Shown here: piece after piece, positions 1-7,234 of the stretch
Layout: every line of letters starts with the position of its first letter
How positions within the stretch are numbered: position 1 is the first letter of the stretch
Assembly: GCA_036397475.1 (NCBI GenBank)
Contig: DASWIV010000255.1
Span: forward strand, 1-23,460
DNA: 23,460 bases
DNA from: DASWIV01 sp036397475
GTDB taxonomy: Bacteria > JAJVIF01 > JAPKYR01
Direction of reading: 5' to 3'
Position numbers and translations under genes: made by a program
Notes under the pieces: generated by a model
The model's input: the letters and a program-made list of their open reading frames with translations, nothing else
Databases searched by the model: none
Told to the model about the DNA's origin: nothing

Positions 1-839
1 TCCAGCGTATCTTTCAACGGCGATATTAAATACTTTCTCAGGGTGCGTTTCAACTCAGGATAAAAGAAATTATACGCTCCTGACAACCCCCCTGTGACCA
101 CAATCGCTCCCAGATCAAGTAAATTCCCCACCGACGCCATTAGAATTCCCAGGTCCCGCCCGTAATCGGACCAGGTCTCGAGGGCTGCCGAATCACCATC
201 TGCCGCACTTTCATAGATCTCGCGCGGGGAAATTTTTTCATCAGCACCAGATAGCCTGCAATATTTTTCAATTACCGCTTTTCGCCCTGTATATAATTCA
301 AGGCATCCGGCTCCGCCACCACGACATTCATCACCATCCGGATGCAGCACCATCTGCCCGATCTCTCCGGTGAAGCCATGTTCTCCTCTATGAAGTCGTC
401 CGCCCAATACCAGCCCTCCGCCGATGCCGGTCCCGAGGGTTACAACAAGGAGGTCGTCGACATTGTGCCCGCCAAATAAAAATTCGCCCCATGCCGCGAC
501 TGTTGCGTCGTTGTCGACATACGCTTCAACATCGAATTCATCTTCAAGCACTTTCACAAGGTTAAAGTCCCGAATGCCGGGGATATTCGGGCTCTGGTAG
601 ATAATTCCCTTTTTTGCGTCGGTGAAGCCCGCCATCCCGGCGCCAATGCTTGTAATCTGCTCATCCCCGCCCGACAGAAAATCCCGTACTCCTTCGACAA
701 TAAGTCGTCCAAATGTTCCGGAATCGAGAGTGGAATCTGTGCGGAATTTCCCTTCGCGGATGATCTTTCCATCATCCGCCACGATCGCGCACTTGATCGC
801 AGTCCCGCCAATATCGAGAGCCATTCGCATGGTTTTCAT
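1..839 (-). CDS. ROK family sugar kinase (glucokinase-like), C-terminus cut by window edge
   Basis: My own translation of the - strand gives 279 open codons from ATG at 839 to the window edge, so the C-terminus is missing. ROK kinases phosphorylate glucose or related sugars with ATP in the cytoplasm. The phosphate-binding motif DIGGT is at residues 9-13, the catalytic Asp lies in VDNDA near 111, and the second glycine-rich loop GTGIGGG is at 136-142. Another conserved stretch, VVTGGLSG, is near 247. The family's zinc site is degraded: the usual GH of GEIGH reads GQ (Q162), and CxCGxxGC reads CRGGGAGC (172-179), so the middle Cys is Gly. Sugar specificity cannot be read. In-frame ATGs at 830 and 824 are alternative starts, and no clear Shine-Dalgarno decides between them. 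The gene diverges from mnmE. The ROK call is firm; glucokinase is only a guess. Confidence 0.9.
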   Translation of the reverse strand, partial: MKTMRMALDIGGTAIKCAIVADDGKIIREGKFRTDSTLDSGTFGRLIVEGVRDFLSGGDEQITSIGAGMAGFTDAKKGIIYQSPNIPGIRDFNLVKVLEDEFDVEAYVDNDATVAAWGEFLFGGHNVDDLLVVTLGTGIGGGLVLGGRLHRGEHGFTGEIGQMVLHPDGDECRGGGAGCLELYTGRKAVIEKYCRLSGADEKISPREIYESAADGDSAALETWSDYGRDLGILMASVGNLLDLGAIVVTGGLSGAYNFFYPELKRTLRKYLISPLKDTL

Positions 840-899
840 TATAGCCTGTTATGATGATTGAGTTAAGGAGTCTGATGGAATAAGTTTTTCATATAAACA

Positions 900-941
900 C
901 CCCCGACTATCGCCGGGGGCGGCGGGTTTCTCCCAACCCGC
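900..941. other. Two tandem GC-rich hairpins in the ROK-mnmE divergent gap
   Basis: CCCCCG (900-905) pairs with CGGGGG (914-919). Two bases later GCGGGTT (922-928) pairs with AACCCGC (935-941). Neither has a following T-run on either strand, so they are not standard terminators. The rest of the 237-base gap (840-1076) is AT-richer and holds no ORF of note. These may be a mobile or dispersed intergenic palindrome, or RNA structure in the ROK leader read on the - strand. Confidence 0.6.
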
Positions 942-1076
942 TTCCCAATCTGCCTACTTCAGCCTGATTGGCACTGTAATCCGTCAATCTGCCATCTATC
1001 AGGTGAGATTATCTGCATCCTCCAAAGGTTCAATCCGATAGCAATTACGATACCTTCTCATGTATCATAATTTGCC

Positions 1077-2477
1077 ATGCCGGATTTCGCTGACACCATT
1101 TTCGCACTCGCTACATCTTCTCCTCCAAGATCGGGAAGTGGGATCGCAATCGTGCGCCTGAGCGGTCCGGATTCATGGAAAGCAGCAAGCACTCTTACCG
1201 GTTTGAAAAAATTTCTTCCGCGCCAGTTCACACTCAGCGACTTTTCATATAACGGTCAACCGATAGATCACTCCGGACTCATTTACTTCCCTAAACCCAA
1301 TTCATATACCGGCGAAGATATTGTCGAATTTCACCTTCACGGCGGAATGTCAATAATTAAATCGATGTTCAGTGTGCTTATTGACCTGGGGCTCCGTCCT
1401 GCCGAGCCCGGCGAATTCACACGTCGTGCATTCCTTAACGGAAAAATGGACCTGACCCAGGCTGAGGCTGTAGCTAGAATTGTCTCATCGTCGGGCGAAT
1501 CCGCGACCCGGGAAGGCGTCCGTCAGCGTGCGGGATCTCTGCGCGCCGCAATAAATAGCATTCGAAACGACCTCAGGCGCCTGCTTGGAAATCTGGAAGT
1601 TGTTTTCGATTATCCGGAGGAAGTCGAAGACTCGGTCGAAGAGCCGCAGATAATTTCCGCCCTGAATTCCATACTCGAGAAATTAAATAAACTTCTGGCG
1701 TCCCATAAAACCGGAAAATTACTCTCAGGCATCAGGCTTGCGATAATCGGCAAGCCCAATGTCGGTAAATCGAGTCTTCTGAATGCCATATTGAATGAGG
1801 ACCGCGCTATTGTTACCGAAACACCGGGAACTACCCGCGATGTGGTCTCCGGTTCAATGCTTATAGATGGCTTCCCTTTTGAGCTCCTCGACACTGCCGG
1901 CATCAGAAAAAAATCAGACACCACCGACTCAATTGAACTCCAAGGCATCGAGCGTAGCTGGCGCGAAGTCGAAAAAGCGCATGTTGTTCTGATAGTTCTG
2001 GATTATTCTTCCCCGGTAGATCAATATGATATCGATTTGATTCAGGAAGCTATCGAACGTACACGCGATTCCGGAGCTGAGATAATTTTCGTGAGGAATA
2101 AAAATGATCTGCCGGAAGTAAGCCTGCCCAATGATTTTCCCCCGAATTCTGTTCAGGCTGGAAAGTCAATGTTAGATCTCAGCGCCAAATCAGGTGATAA
2201 TATTGGTTCGCTGGTTGGGGAAATAAGCTCCAGGCTCGACCTGTCATCGCACCAGGACGAAATAATCATCACCGAATCAAGGCAGAATGCATTAATTGGC
2301 GAGACCGTTTCCATTATTGAAAATATTGCAGACGGGATAAAAAAAAATGAGGTCCCGCAGGACATTGCAGCCACTGAACTATGGGGCGCTGACCGTACTC
2401 TTGGTAGAATTCTGGGCGACGGGATCTCATCCGCCGACCTGGACGAGATATTCTCACATTTCTGTATCGGCAAATGA
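1077..2477 (+). CDS. mnmE: tRNA modification GTPase MnmE (TrmE)
   Basis: A complete 466-residue protein of normal family length. MnmE works with MnmG to build the aminomethyl or carboxymethylaminomethyl group on U34 of certain tRNAs, using a tetrahydrofolate cofactor and GTP hydrolysis in the cytoplasm. The N-terminal folate-binding domain has the typical DTIFALAT start and SGPDS near 29-33. The helical domain includes MDLTQAEAV near 124. The inserted G domain shows GKPNVGKS (225-232), TPGTTRD (249-255), DTAG (272-275) and NKND (341-344). The C-terminus is the invariant FCIGK with the catalytic Cys463. No Shine-Dalgarno precedes ATG 1077; an AT-rich -10-like stretch (1063-1071) sits only a few bases upstream, so a leaderless mRNA is possible. 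The stop overlaps the next start by four bases, so the two are translationally coupled. Confidence 0.98.
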   Translation: MPDFADTIFALATSSPPRSGSGIAIVRLSGPDSWKAASTLTGLKKFLPRQFTLSDFSYNGQPIDHSGLIYFPKPNSYTGEDIVEFHLHGGMSIIKSMFSVLIDLGLRPAEPGEFTRRAFLNGKMDLTQAEAVARIVSSSGESATREGVRQRAGSLRAAINSIRNDLRRLLGNLEVVFDYPEEVEDSVEEPQIISALNSILEKLNKLLASHKTGKLLSGIRLAIIGKPNVGKSSLLNAILNEDRAIVTETPGTTRDVVSGSMLIDGFPFELLDTAGIRKKSDTTDSIELQGIERSWREVEKAHVVLIVLDYSSPVDQYDIDLIQEAIERTRDSGAEIIFVRNKNDLPEVSLPNDFPPNSVQAGKSMLDLSAKSGDNIGSLVGEISSRLDLSSHQDEIIITESRQNALIGETVSIIENIADGIKKNEVPQDIAATELWGADRTLGRILGDGISSADLDEIFSHFCIGK

Positions 2478-3940
2478 AAATATTAAAAGCGACAATATTA
2501 ATTCTGTGTCTGGCCGGATTGATCCCTTCACCCGCGACCGCGTCCGAGCCTGTCAATTTAAAAATCCTGACACTCGATGACCGCCCTCCAAATTATCTTT
2601 TTCTGAAACAATTCGGCGCTATCGCGGGTGTTGAACTCGATATTTCCTTTGACCCATCCGACGCATCAACCGCCGACTGCGTTTCACTCAATGCTGCGGT
2701 CGCGGATTCCCTGGTCAATTCGCGGACAGTTAACCCGTGGGAGCTCGAAATCCCTGATATCAATCCCAAAGCCCTTGTTCATTTCGCTTTGCCTAGAGTA
2801 GAGCCGACCGTATTAAGCAACGAACAAAAATCCGAGTACGCGCGAATCCGCAACGAACTTCAAAATCCTGATCTGCAGCGACAGGTACTTTCATCGATCC
2901 AGGGAATTTCTCAACTCCCCGACGATCAAAATTTAGCCGATTACATCCTGAGAATCCGTGGCTGGATGTATTTTCTCGGCGACTGCGGTCTAAATCCGGA
3001 TCGTCTGCTGATCACGCTCGATGATAACCGACCCGGTCCATTATCCGACGGCATCAAGTTAATTCTTGGTGAATATTCCAACTATGTTTATGACGGCACC
3101 GACGAAGGCATGATGCTTCTTCTTGCAAGGGCGCTGCGCGAAAAGCAGGAATTCAAGGCGGTTACAGTTCCAATAACATGGACTCATCCGGCGGATATCA
3201 CGAATGTGATGATGTTTGAATCGTCGATGGTCATTGAAAATATACTTTTCATGGCAGACTGGCTTGGAGTAAAAATATCCCCGGAAATTGATCTCACGGA
3301 AAATTACCGTCCGGTTTTATGGATTAACGGACAGGGATTTCAGGACCGCGATGACCGGATGTTAAACATCATGGTGAAAAGCGATTCGATTGCCGGCCGC
3401 GATGTGATTGTCGCCGATATCGGAGCTCTCAATGGCGGCGACAGCATCCTGTTCGATACATGGTCTCAGGGGCACACCCCTGAAAATCTGATCGGCTATT
3501 TAGGCTGGAATACGGCAAGCAACACAATCGGATCCGCGCTCGCGCTATGGATTTGTATGGACTTCGCCTACGATCACACTTCAAATCCCGAAGGAGTACG
3601 TGCCGGGGTCGAAACATTCCTGTGGGCACGACTTCTCGATGATTATTTTTACCAAAGAAATGTCCGTGGAATTCGTAGAGAATACATCGGTTCAATCGGT
3701 GCCGATCAATACAACCTTTCCGATGAACTTTCCGCGACTGAAGCATCCGAAATCGCTGCCGAACTCATGAACGAATGGGAACAGCTTGGAATTCATCTCG
3801 CCATTCCTTTCAGAATAGTAAAGCCTCTCACAGAAACATCTTTCATTGTTGAGCTTCCATGGAACCGGCTTTTCGAAATTGAGCTTTACCTTACCGACGA
3901 TAGGGGTATACTTCCCCTGATAAATCCATTACCTGATTAA
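2474..3940 (+). CDS. Exported DUF4127 family protein
   Basis: A 488-residue protein with a Sec signal peptide (hydrophobic core about 6-17, likely cleavage near ATA-SEP 24). Conserved DUF4127 blocks are recognisable: LTLDDRPPN (32-40), YDGTDEGMMLLLARAL (206-221), and GWNTASNTIGSALA (344-357), followed by an RLLDDYFYQRNVR segment near 386-398. The family has no established activity to my knowledge. Its conserved Asp, Asn and Arg residues look like an enzyme active site, possibly acting on carbohydrate or cell-envelope material; that is inference. Translation starts at ATG 2474 inside the mnmE stop (ATGA overlap). A link to tRNA modification is not implied, only cotranscription. The chaN-like gene starts 28 bases downstream and probably shares the operon. 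Confidence 0.8.
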   Translation: MKILKATILILCLAGLIPSPATASEPVNLKILTLDDRPPNYLFLKQFGAIAGVELDISFDPSDASTADCVSLNAAVADSLVNSRTVNPWELEIPDINPKALVHFALPRVEPTVLSNEQKSEYARIRNELQNPDLQRQVLSSIQGISQLPDDQNLADYILRIRGWMYFLGDCGLNPDRLLITLDDNRPGPLSDGIKLILGEYSNYVYDGTDEGMMLLLARALREKQEFKAVTVPITWTHPADITNVMMFESSMVIENILFMADWLGVKISPEIDLTENYRPVLWINGQGFQDRDDRMLNIMVKSDSIAGRDVIVADIGALNGGDSILFDTWSQGHTPENLIGYLGWNTASNTIGSALALWICMDFAYDHTSNPEGVRAGVETFLWARLLDDYFYQRNVRGIRREYIGSIGADQYNLSDELSATEASEIAAELMNEWEQLGIHLAIPFRIVKPLTETSFIVELPWNRLFEIELYLTDDRGILPLINPLPD

Positions 3941-3968
3941 TATTCCAATCTCACAGGATTAATGCGAT

Positions 3969-4955
3969 ATGAAAAATTCGATTATTACGCTGACAATTTT
4001 CTCTCTTCTTCTGCTTGCTTTTCCCGCTTATGCATCCGACGTAGTCCTGCCAAACCGAGTCATTGACACCCGCACGATGACCATAATCGATTTTGAAGGT
4101 CTCGTTTACCGATGTTCAAACGCCGACATAGTCACCTTCGGTGAAAATCACGATGACCCAGCCACACACGCTATGGAACTTGCGGTCATGCAGGGCATTT
4201 ACCGCTATAACGGATCGGTAGTATTGACCATGGAAATGTTCGAACGCGATGTCCAGGACATTCTCAATTCATACCTTGCCGGGGAAATTGACGAAACCAC
4301 ATTTCTCGAAACGTCCCGGCCATGGGGAAACTACGATACCGATTACCGTCCCATGATCGAATTCGCCAAAGAGATCGGCGAACCGGTAATCGCGGCGAAT
4401 TGCCCGCGCGATCTCGCGCACAAGGCGTCGGTGGAAGGATATTTCGACGCTGACTGGACCGACGAGGAACTTGACTGGATTGCGTCAACCTATGAAGCGC
4501 CCCGCGACGCATACTGGGAGAAGTTTTTTGAAGTGATGAGCGGTCCGGCGCAGCATGGCGATGCTACCGATGAAGATTCCATCTATTCTTTCTACCAGGC
4601 ACAATGTTTGAAAGATGAGACCATGGCGGAATCGATCACTCGTGCCTCTATTGAATACGAAGATTCTGTCATTTACCACGTAAACGGAAATTTCCATACA
4701 GGCGATTACCTAGGTACATTTTCACGTGTAAAGAGAAACATGCCGTCGGCCGATGCAGTTTCCATAATCGCGATACCGGTCGAGGATTTGATTAATCCCG
4801 ATCTGACCGATTACCCTATGGCTGATTACTGGATTATTGTGCTTGCGCCGGAACCGGAGCCCGAAGAGGAAGAGCCTGAAGAAAATCCCGGTGCCGACCG
4901 CTTCAGGGGCATGATTAACCAGGAAACGGAATCGGGTTCCGATTCGGACGAATAA
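3969..4955 (+). CDS. ChaN-like secreted protein (haem-binding uptake / Tiki-like fold)
   Basis: 328 residues with a clear signal peptide ending AFPAYA-SD (about residue 22). There is no lipobox cysteine, unlike the Campylobacter ChaN lipoprotein. The ChaN domain (PF04187-type) is shown by FGENHDD (57-63), MEMFERD (88-94), PVIAANCPRD (139-148), QAQCLKDETMA (211-221) and VNGNFHTG (238-245). The Glu and His residues in these motifs are those conserved across the ChaN/TraB/Tiki superfamily. Members are reported to bind haem or to act as metal-dependent peptidases, so the function here stays open between the two. The last 40 residues form an acidic, disordered tail rich in Glu, Pro and Ser-Asp. 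The gene sits behind the DUF4127 gene, and its stop is followed almost immediately by a decayed transporter. Confidence 0.85.
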   Translation: MKNSIITLTIFSLLLLAFPAYASDVVLPNRVIDTRTMTIIDFEGLVYRCSNADIVTFGENHDDPATHAMELAVMQGIYRYNGSVVLTMEMFERDVQDILNSYLAGEIDETTFLETSRPWGNYDTDYRPMIEFAKEIGEPVIAANCPRDLAHKASVEGYFDADWTDEELDWIASTYEAPRDAYWEKFFEVMSGPAQHGDATDEDSIYSFYQAQCLKDETMAESITRASIEYEDSVIYHVNGNFHTGDYLGTFSRVKRNMPSADAVSIIAIPVEDLINPDLTDYPMADYWIIVLAPEPEPEEEEPEENPGADRFRGMINQETESGSDSDE

Positions 4956-5010
4956 TATTTTCCGTATCGGCGATTTAAAGGATCCAAGGACGGCTATACC
5001 GAAAGGAATC

Positions 5011-5364
5011 ATGCTCTCGATCGGAGTCGGGTTTATCGCATACATGGCTACTGCCGTGATTCTCGCCTACCGGGTTGAGGCGGGATTGCTTCTCACTGAC
5101 CTGAACATAATGCGAGATATCAGCTTCTTCTCACCCGCCTTCTACGCCGGTGTATTTGCGGCGACATTATCATCAGCACTTGGTTCCATGGTTGCGGCTC
5201 CACGAACCCTTTACGCGCTCGGTGAACATGGCGTTATCCCCGCGTCAAGATATTTCGCAACAGCCAGCGCGTCGGGGCAACCGAGAAACGCGGTAATTCT
5301 GACGGGAGCTGTTTCCCTGATTTTGTGCTTGTCGGATCGCTGGACGCGATTGCGCAATTACTGA
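5011..5364 (+). CDS. Permease remnant, TM7-TM9 segment (pseudogene piece)
   Basis: The first open piece of the broken SLC12-like transporter, 117 codons from ATG 5011. The real homology extends upstream in frame to 4969. The block GVFAATLSSALGSMVAAPRT (about residues 48-67) corresponds to the FAATLSSALASLVSAP segment of NKCC-type carriers. The last dozen residues (CLSDRWTRLRNY) are out-of-frame readthrough and not native sequence. It is unlikely to make a functional product alone. Confidence 0.4.
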   Translation: MLSIGVGFIAYMATAVILAYRVEAGLLLTDLNIMRDISFFSPAFYAGVFAATLSSALGSMVAAPRTLYALGEHGVIPASRYFATASASGQPRNAVILTGAVSLILCLSDRWTRLRNY

Positions 5365-5365
5365 C

Positions 5366-6376
5366 ATGTTTTTCCTGATCACCTATGGCATGGTCAACAT
5401 GGTTACATTTATAGAGCAGGTTATCGGAATTGTAAGTTTCCGTCCGGCGTTCAGGATCCCGGCGTTCGTATCGCTTTACGGCGCCGTTTCGTGCCTTGCG
5501 ATTATGCTTCTCATAAGTCCGATCGCGCGGATTCTGGCGATCCTCCTTACATCCCTGATCTACTTTCTGCTTATACGCGCCGGGCTGGTGGCAAAATGGG
5601 GGGATGTCCGCAGCGGACTTCTATCCTCGATCGCAGGATGGGCTGCACGGCAGGCTGTTCATCTTCCGCGCCATGAAAAATCCTGGAAACCGGACCTGCT
5701 TCTTCCTCTTGAAGACCCGAAAAACAGCACCGATATAATTAATTTCACAAGGGACATCTGCTTTCCCGGTGGGAACGTCATAGCATTCAGCGTGTCGAGC
5801 GGAGAGAGGGTAAAAAAACTCGCGCAGCTTGACGATGCCTTAAAGCCAATCAAGAAGGAGCAGATGTTCTTTATATCATCGGTTGTGGAAGGCGACGATT
5901 TCGTGCATGAGACCCGGACCATCATCCAGATGATGCACGAGACGTTTTTCCGGCCAAATGTCCTCCTGATAACCCTGAGCGATAATCCCGGTAAGGATGA
6001 GAAGATTCACCAGATAATAGACGATGCCATCGAGGAAAAAATGGGTACTGCGATCCTGCTGGCTCTCCAGTTATACAGGAACTGGGAAGGCGCTACATTG
6101 AACCTGGTAGCGCTTGCAAGAGACGACGATGAAGCTCGCCGCACAACCGAATTCTTCGAGGTCCTCAAGGAGGATGCGCGCCTTCCGGTTAAAACAGCGG
6201 TAAATGTGGTGCAGGGCGAATTTCCCGGTGCTCTAGCCAATATGCCCGAATGTGATATCGCGATCTTCGGATTAGGTGATACCCTATCTCCGGAACAGAT
6301 CAGACGGATTCAGAATACGACACAGGTCACGTGCCTGTTCATAAGGGACAGTGGATATGAGAGTGCGTTCGTATAA
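5366..6376 (+). CDS. Permease remnant, C-terminal membrane segments plus soluble domain (pseudogene piece or residual ORF)
   Basis: An uninterrupted 336-codon ORF covering the last transmembrane helices of the SLC12-like carrier (MFFLITYGMVNMVTFIE at the start, then hydrophobic helices to about residue 75). After these come about 240 residues of soluble alpha/beta domain, seen in bacterial NKCC-like proteins and resembling a universal-stress-type fold. The soluble part has no stop or obvious decay, so the break may be recent or this part may still be made. No good ribosome site precedes ATG 5366. The end overlaps the next gene's start (6357) by 20 bases, which suggests the two were once translationally coupled. 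Confidence 0.45.
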   Translation: MFFLITYGMVNMVTFIEQVIGIVSFRPAFRIPAFVSLYGAVSCLAIMLLISPIARILAILLTSLIYFLLIRAGLVAKWGDVRSGLLSSIAGWAARQAVHLPRHEKSWKPDLLLPLEDPKNSTDIINFTRDICFPGGNVIAFSVSSGERVKKLAQLDDALKPIKKEQMFFISSVVEGDDFVHETRTIIQMMHETFFRPNVLLITLSDNPGKDEKIHQIIDDAIEEKMGTAILLALQLYRNWEGATLNLVALARDDDEARRTTEFFEVLKEDARLPVKTAVNVVQGEFPGALANMPECDIAIFGLGDTLSPEQIRRIQNTTQVTCLFIRDSGYESAFV

Positions 6377-7151
6377 AATTCTGGTTTTAATCTATGTGAT
6401 ATTGTCGTGTGGGAGCACCTCTTTCGCCGAAACATCCGAGCCCGATATCTCGGGGACATGGCACGTCACGACGGACGAATCCGAGTACGACATAGTCTCG
6501 ATTCCGAATCTTGAAGCCGGCGATGGATTCCTGTTCGTCCTTCTTAATCCGGACAATCTCGAAGAGGATTTCGGGTACACCTTCGCCGAGATATTCGCGA
6601 CCTTGACATATTCCGGCGGCAACTGCTTCGACGCGGATGAAAAATTTCGATTCCCGCTTTATGCAGGCGGAGGGTTTTTCATGGGAGAAACATCGTACTG
6701 CCTGCAGGCTGATGACGTAATGCTTTTCCATACAGACGACGGCTCGTCGCTTCTGAACGATTACAATCTCGAGAAGAGCGCCCCGGGTATCGACGCAGCC
6801 GGATTCTGGAGAACAGCGGGAGATTTCCCGGACTTCAGCGTACTGATTTACGCCGATGAAGCCGGCCGGTGGACCGGACACATTACAGGGTACGACCGCA
6901 GTTCGGACATCTTCCATGATCTCAGCATTGGAGATAAGATCCTGATGGGGTCGGAATTTCCATCGATTGATCTGTCCGAAGCCCTTTATAACATTAAAAA
7001 AATAGGCGACTTCCCGGACACACTCGACGACTGGATCATCCTCAACCTCACCATGCCTGACCACGACACCCTTATCTTCAGCATGCCAGATATGGAATTT
7101 TCGGAACCCGGATCAGCGTACATTTTTCTCGAACTGGAACGAATAAAATAA
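6357..7151 (+). CDS. Secreted protein of unknown function with two similar halves
   Basis: 264 residues from ATG 6357. AAGGG about ten bases upstream fits this ATG better than the in-frame GTG at 6351. An N-terminal hydrophobic segment (about 7-18) ends in ILSC, which could be an imperfect lipobox, or the cleavage could fall at SFA-ET. No family is recognised. The mature part is acidic and predicted beta-rich. DISGTWHVTTDES in the first half and DAAGFWRTAGDFP in the second start two stretches of similar layout, suggesting a duplicated lipocalin-like or beta-sandwich domain; that is inference. The gene overlaps the transporter remnant and precedes another secreted acidic protein. Confidence 0.8.
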   Translation: MRVRSYKILVLIYVILSCGSTSFAETSEPDISGTWHVTTDESEYDIVSIPNLEAGDGFLFVLLNPDNLEEDFGYTFAEIFATLTYSGGNCFDADEKFRFPLYAGGGFFMGETSYCLQADDVMLFHTDDGSSLLNDYNLEKSAPGIDAAGFWRTAGDFPDFSVLIYADEAGRWTGHITGYDRSSDIFHDLSIGDKILMGSEFPSIDLSEALYNIKKIGDFPDTLDDWIILNLTMPDHDTLIFSMPDMEFSEPGSAYIFLELERIK

Positions 7152-7234
7152 CTGCAGCAGATGTTCAAGGCAGTAAATTCTGATAAGATTCTATTAAGTC
7201 TTTTACTATACTACTAATAAGGAGACGCGGAGAA

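Larger units (their letters stand above)
4957..6376 (+). pseudogene. 5'-truncated, frameshifted SLC12/NKCC-like cation-chloride or amino-acid permease
   Basis: Homology begins abruptly at GDLKDP (4969), two bases past the chaN stop region. In SLC12-type carriers this motif follows TM6, so TM1-6 (roughly 250 residues) are absent. TM7-12 and the C-terminal soluble regulatory domain remain. The reading frame breaks twice. The frame from 5011 runs through AVSLI, then a different frame supplies VLVGSLDAIAQLLT (about 5325-5366), and a third supplies MFFLITYGMVNM. Each shift is explained by one missing base, near 5321-5324 and 5364-5366. Large 5' loss plus two shifts argues for a true pseudogene. 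A sequencing or assembly error could explain the shifts, but not the missing half unless the assembly is chimeric. Confidence 0.75.

Noticed and set aside
1063..1076. Leaderless mRNA for mnmE from the AT-rich -10-like stretch
   Set aside because: Two overlapping -10-like hexamers exist but neither has a matching -35, so it is mentioned only as a possibility in the gene entry.
6387..7064. A 225-codon - strand ORF opposite the secreted orphan gene
   Set aside because: It mirrors the + strand gene, which has a signal peptide, a ribosome site and operon context. The antisense translation has no recognisable domain.
7204..7212. -10-like TATACT before the PPC-repeat gene
   Set aside because: No -35 at a sensible distance, and the implied start would fall in the ribosome-binding site.
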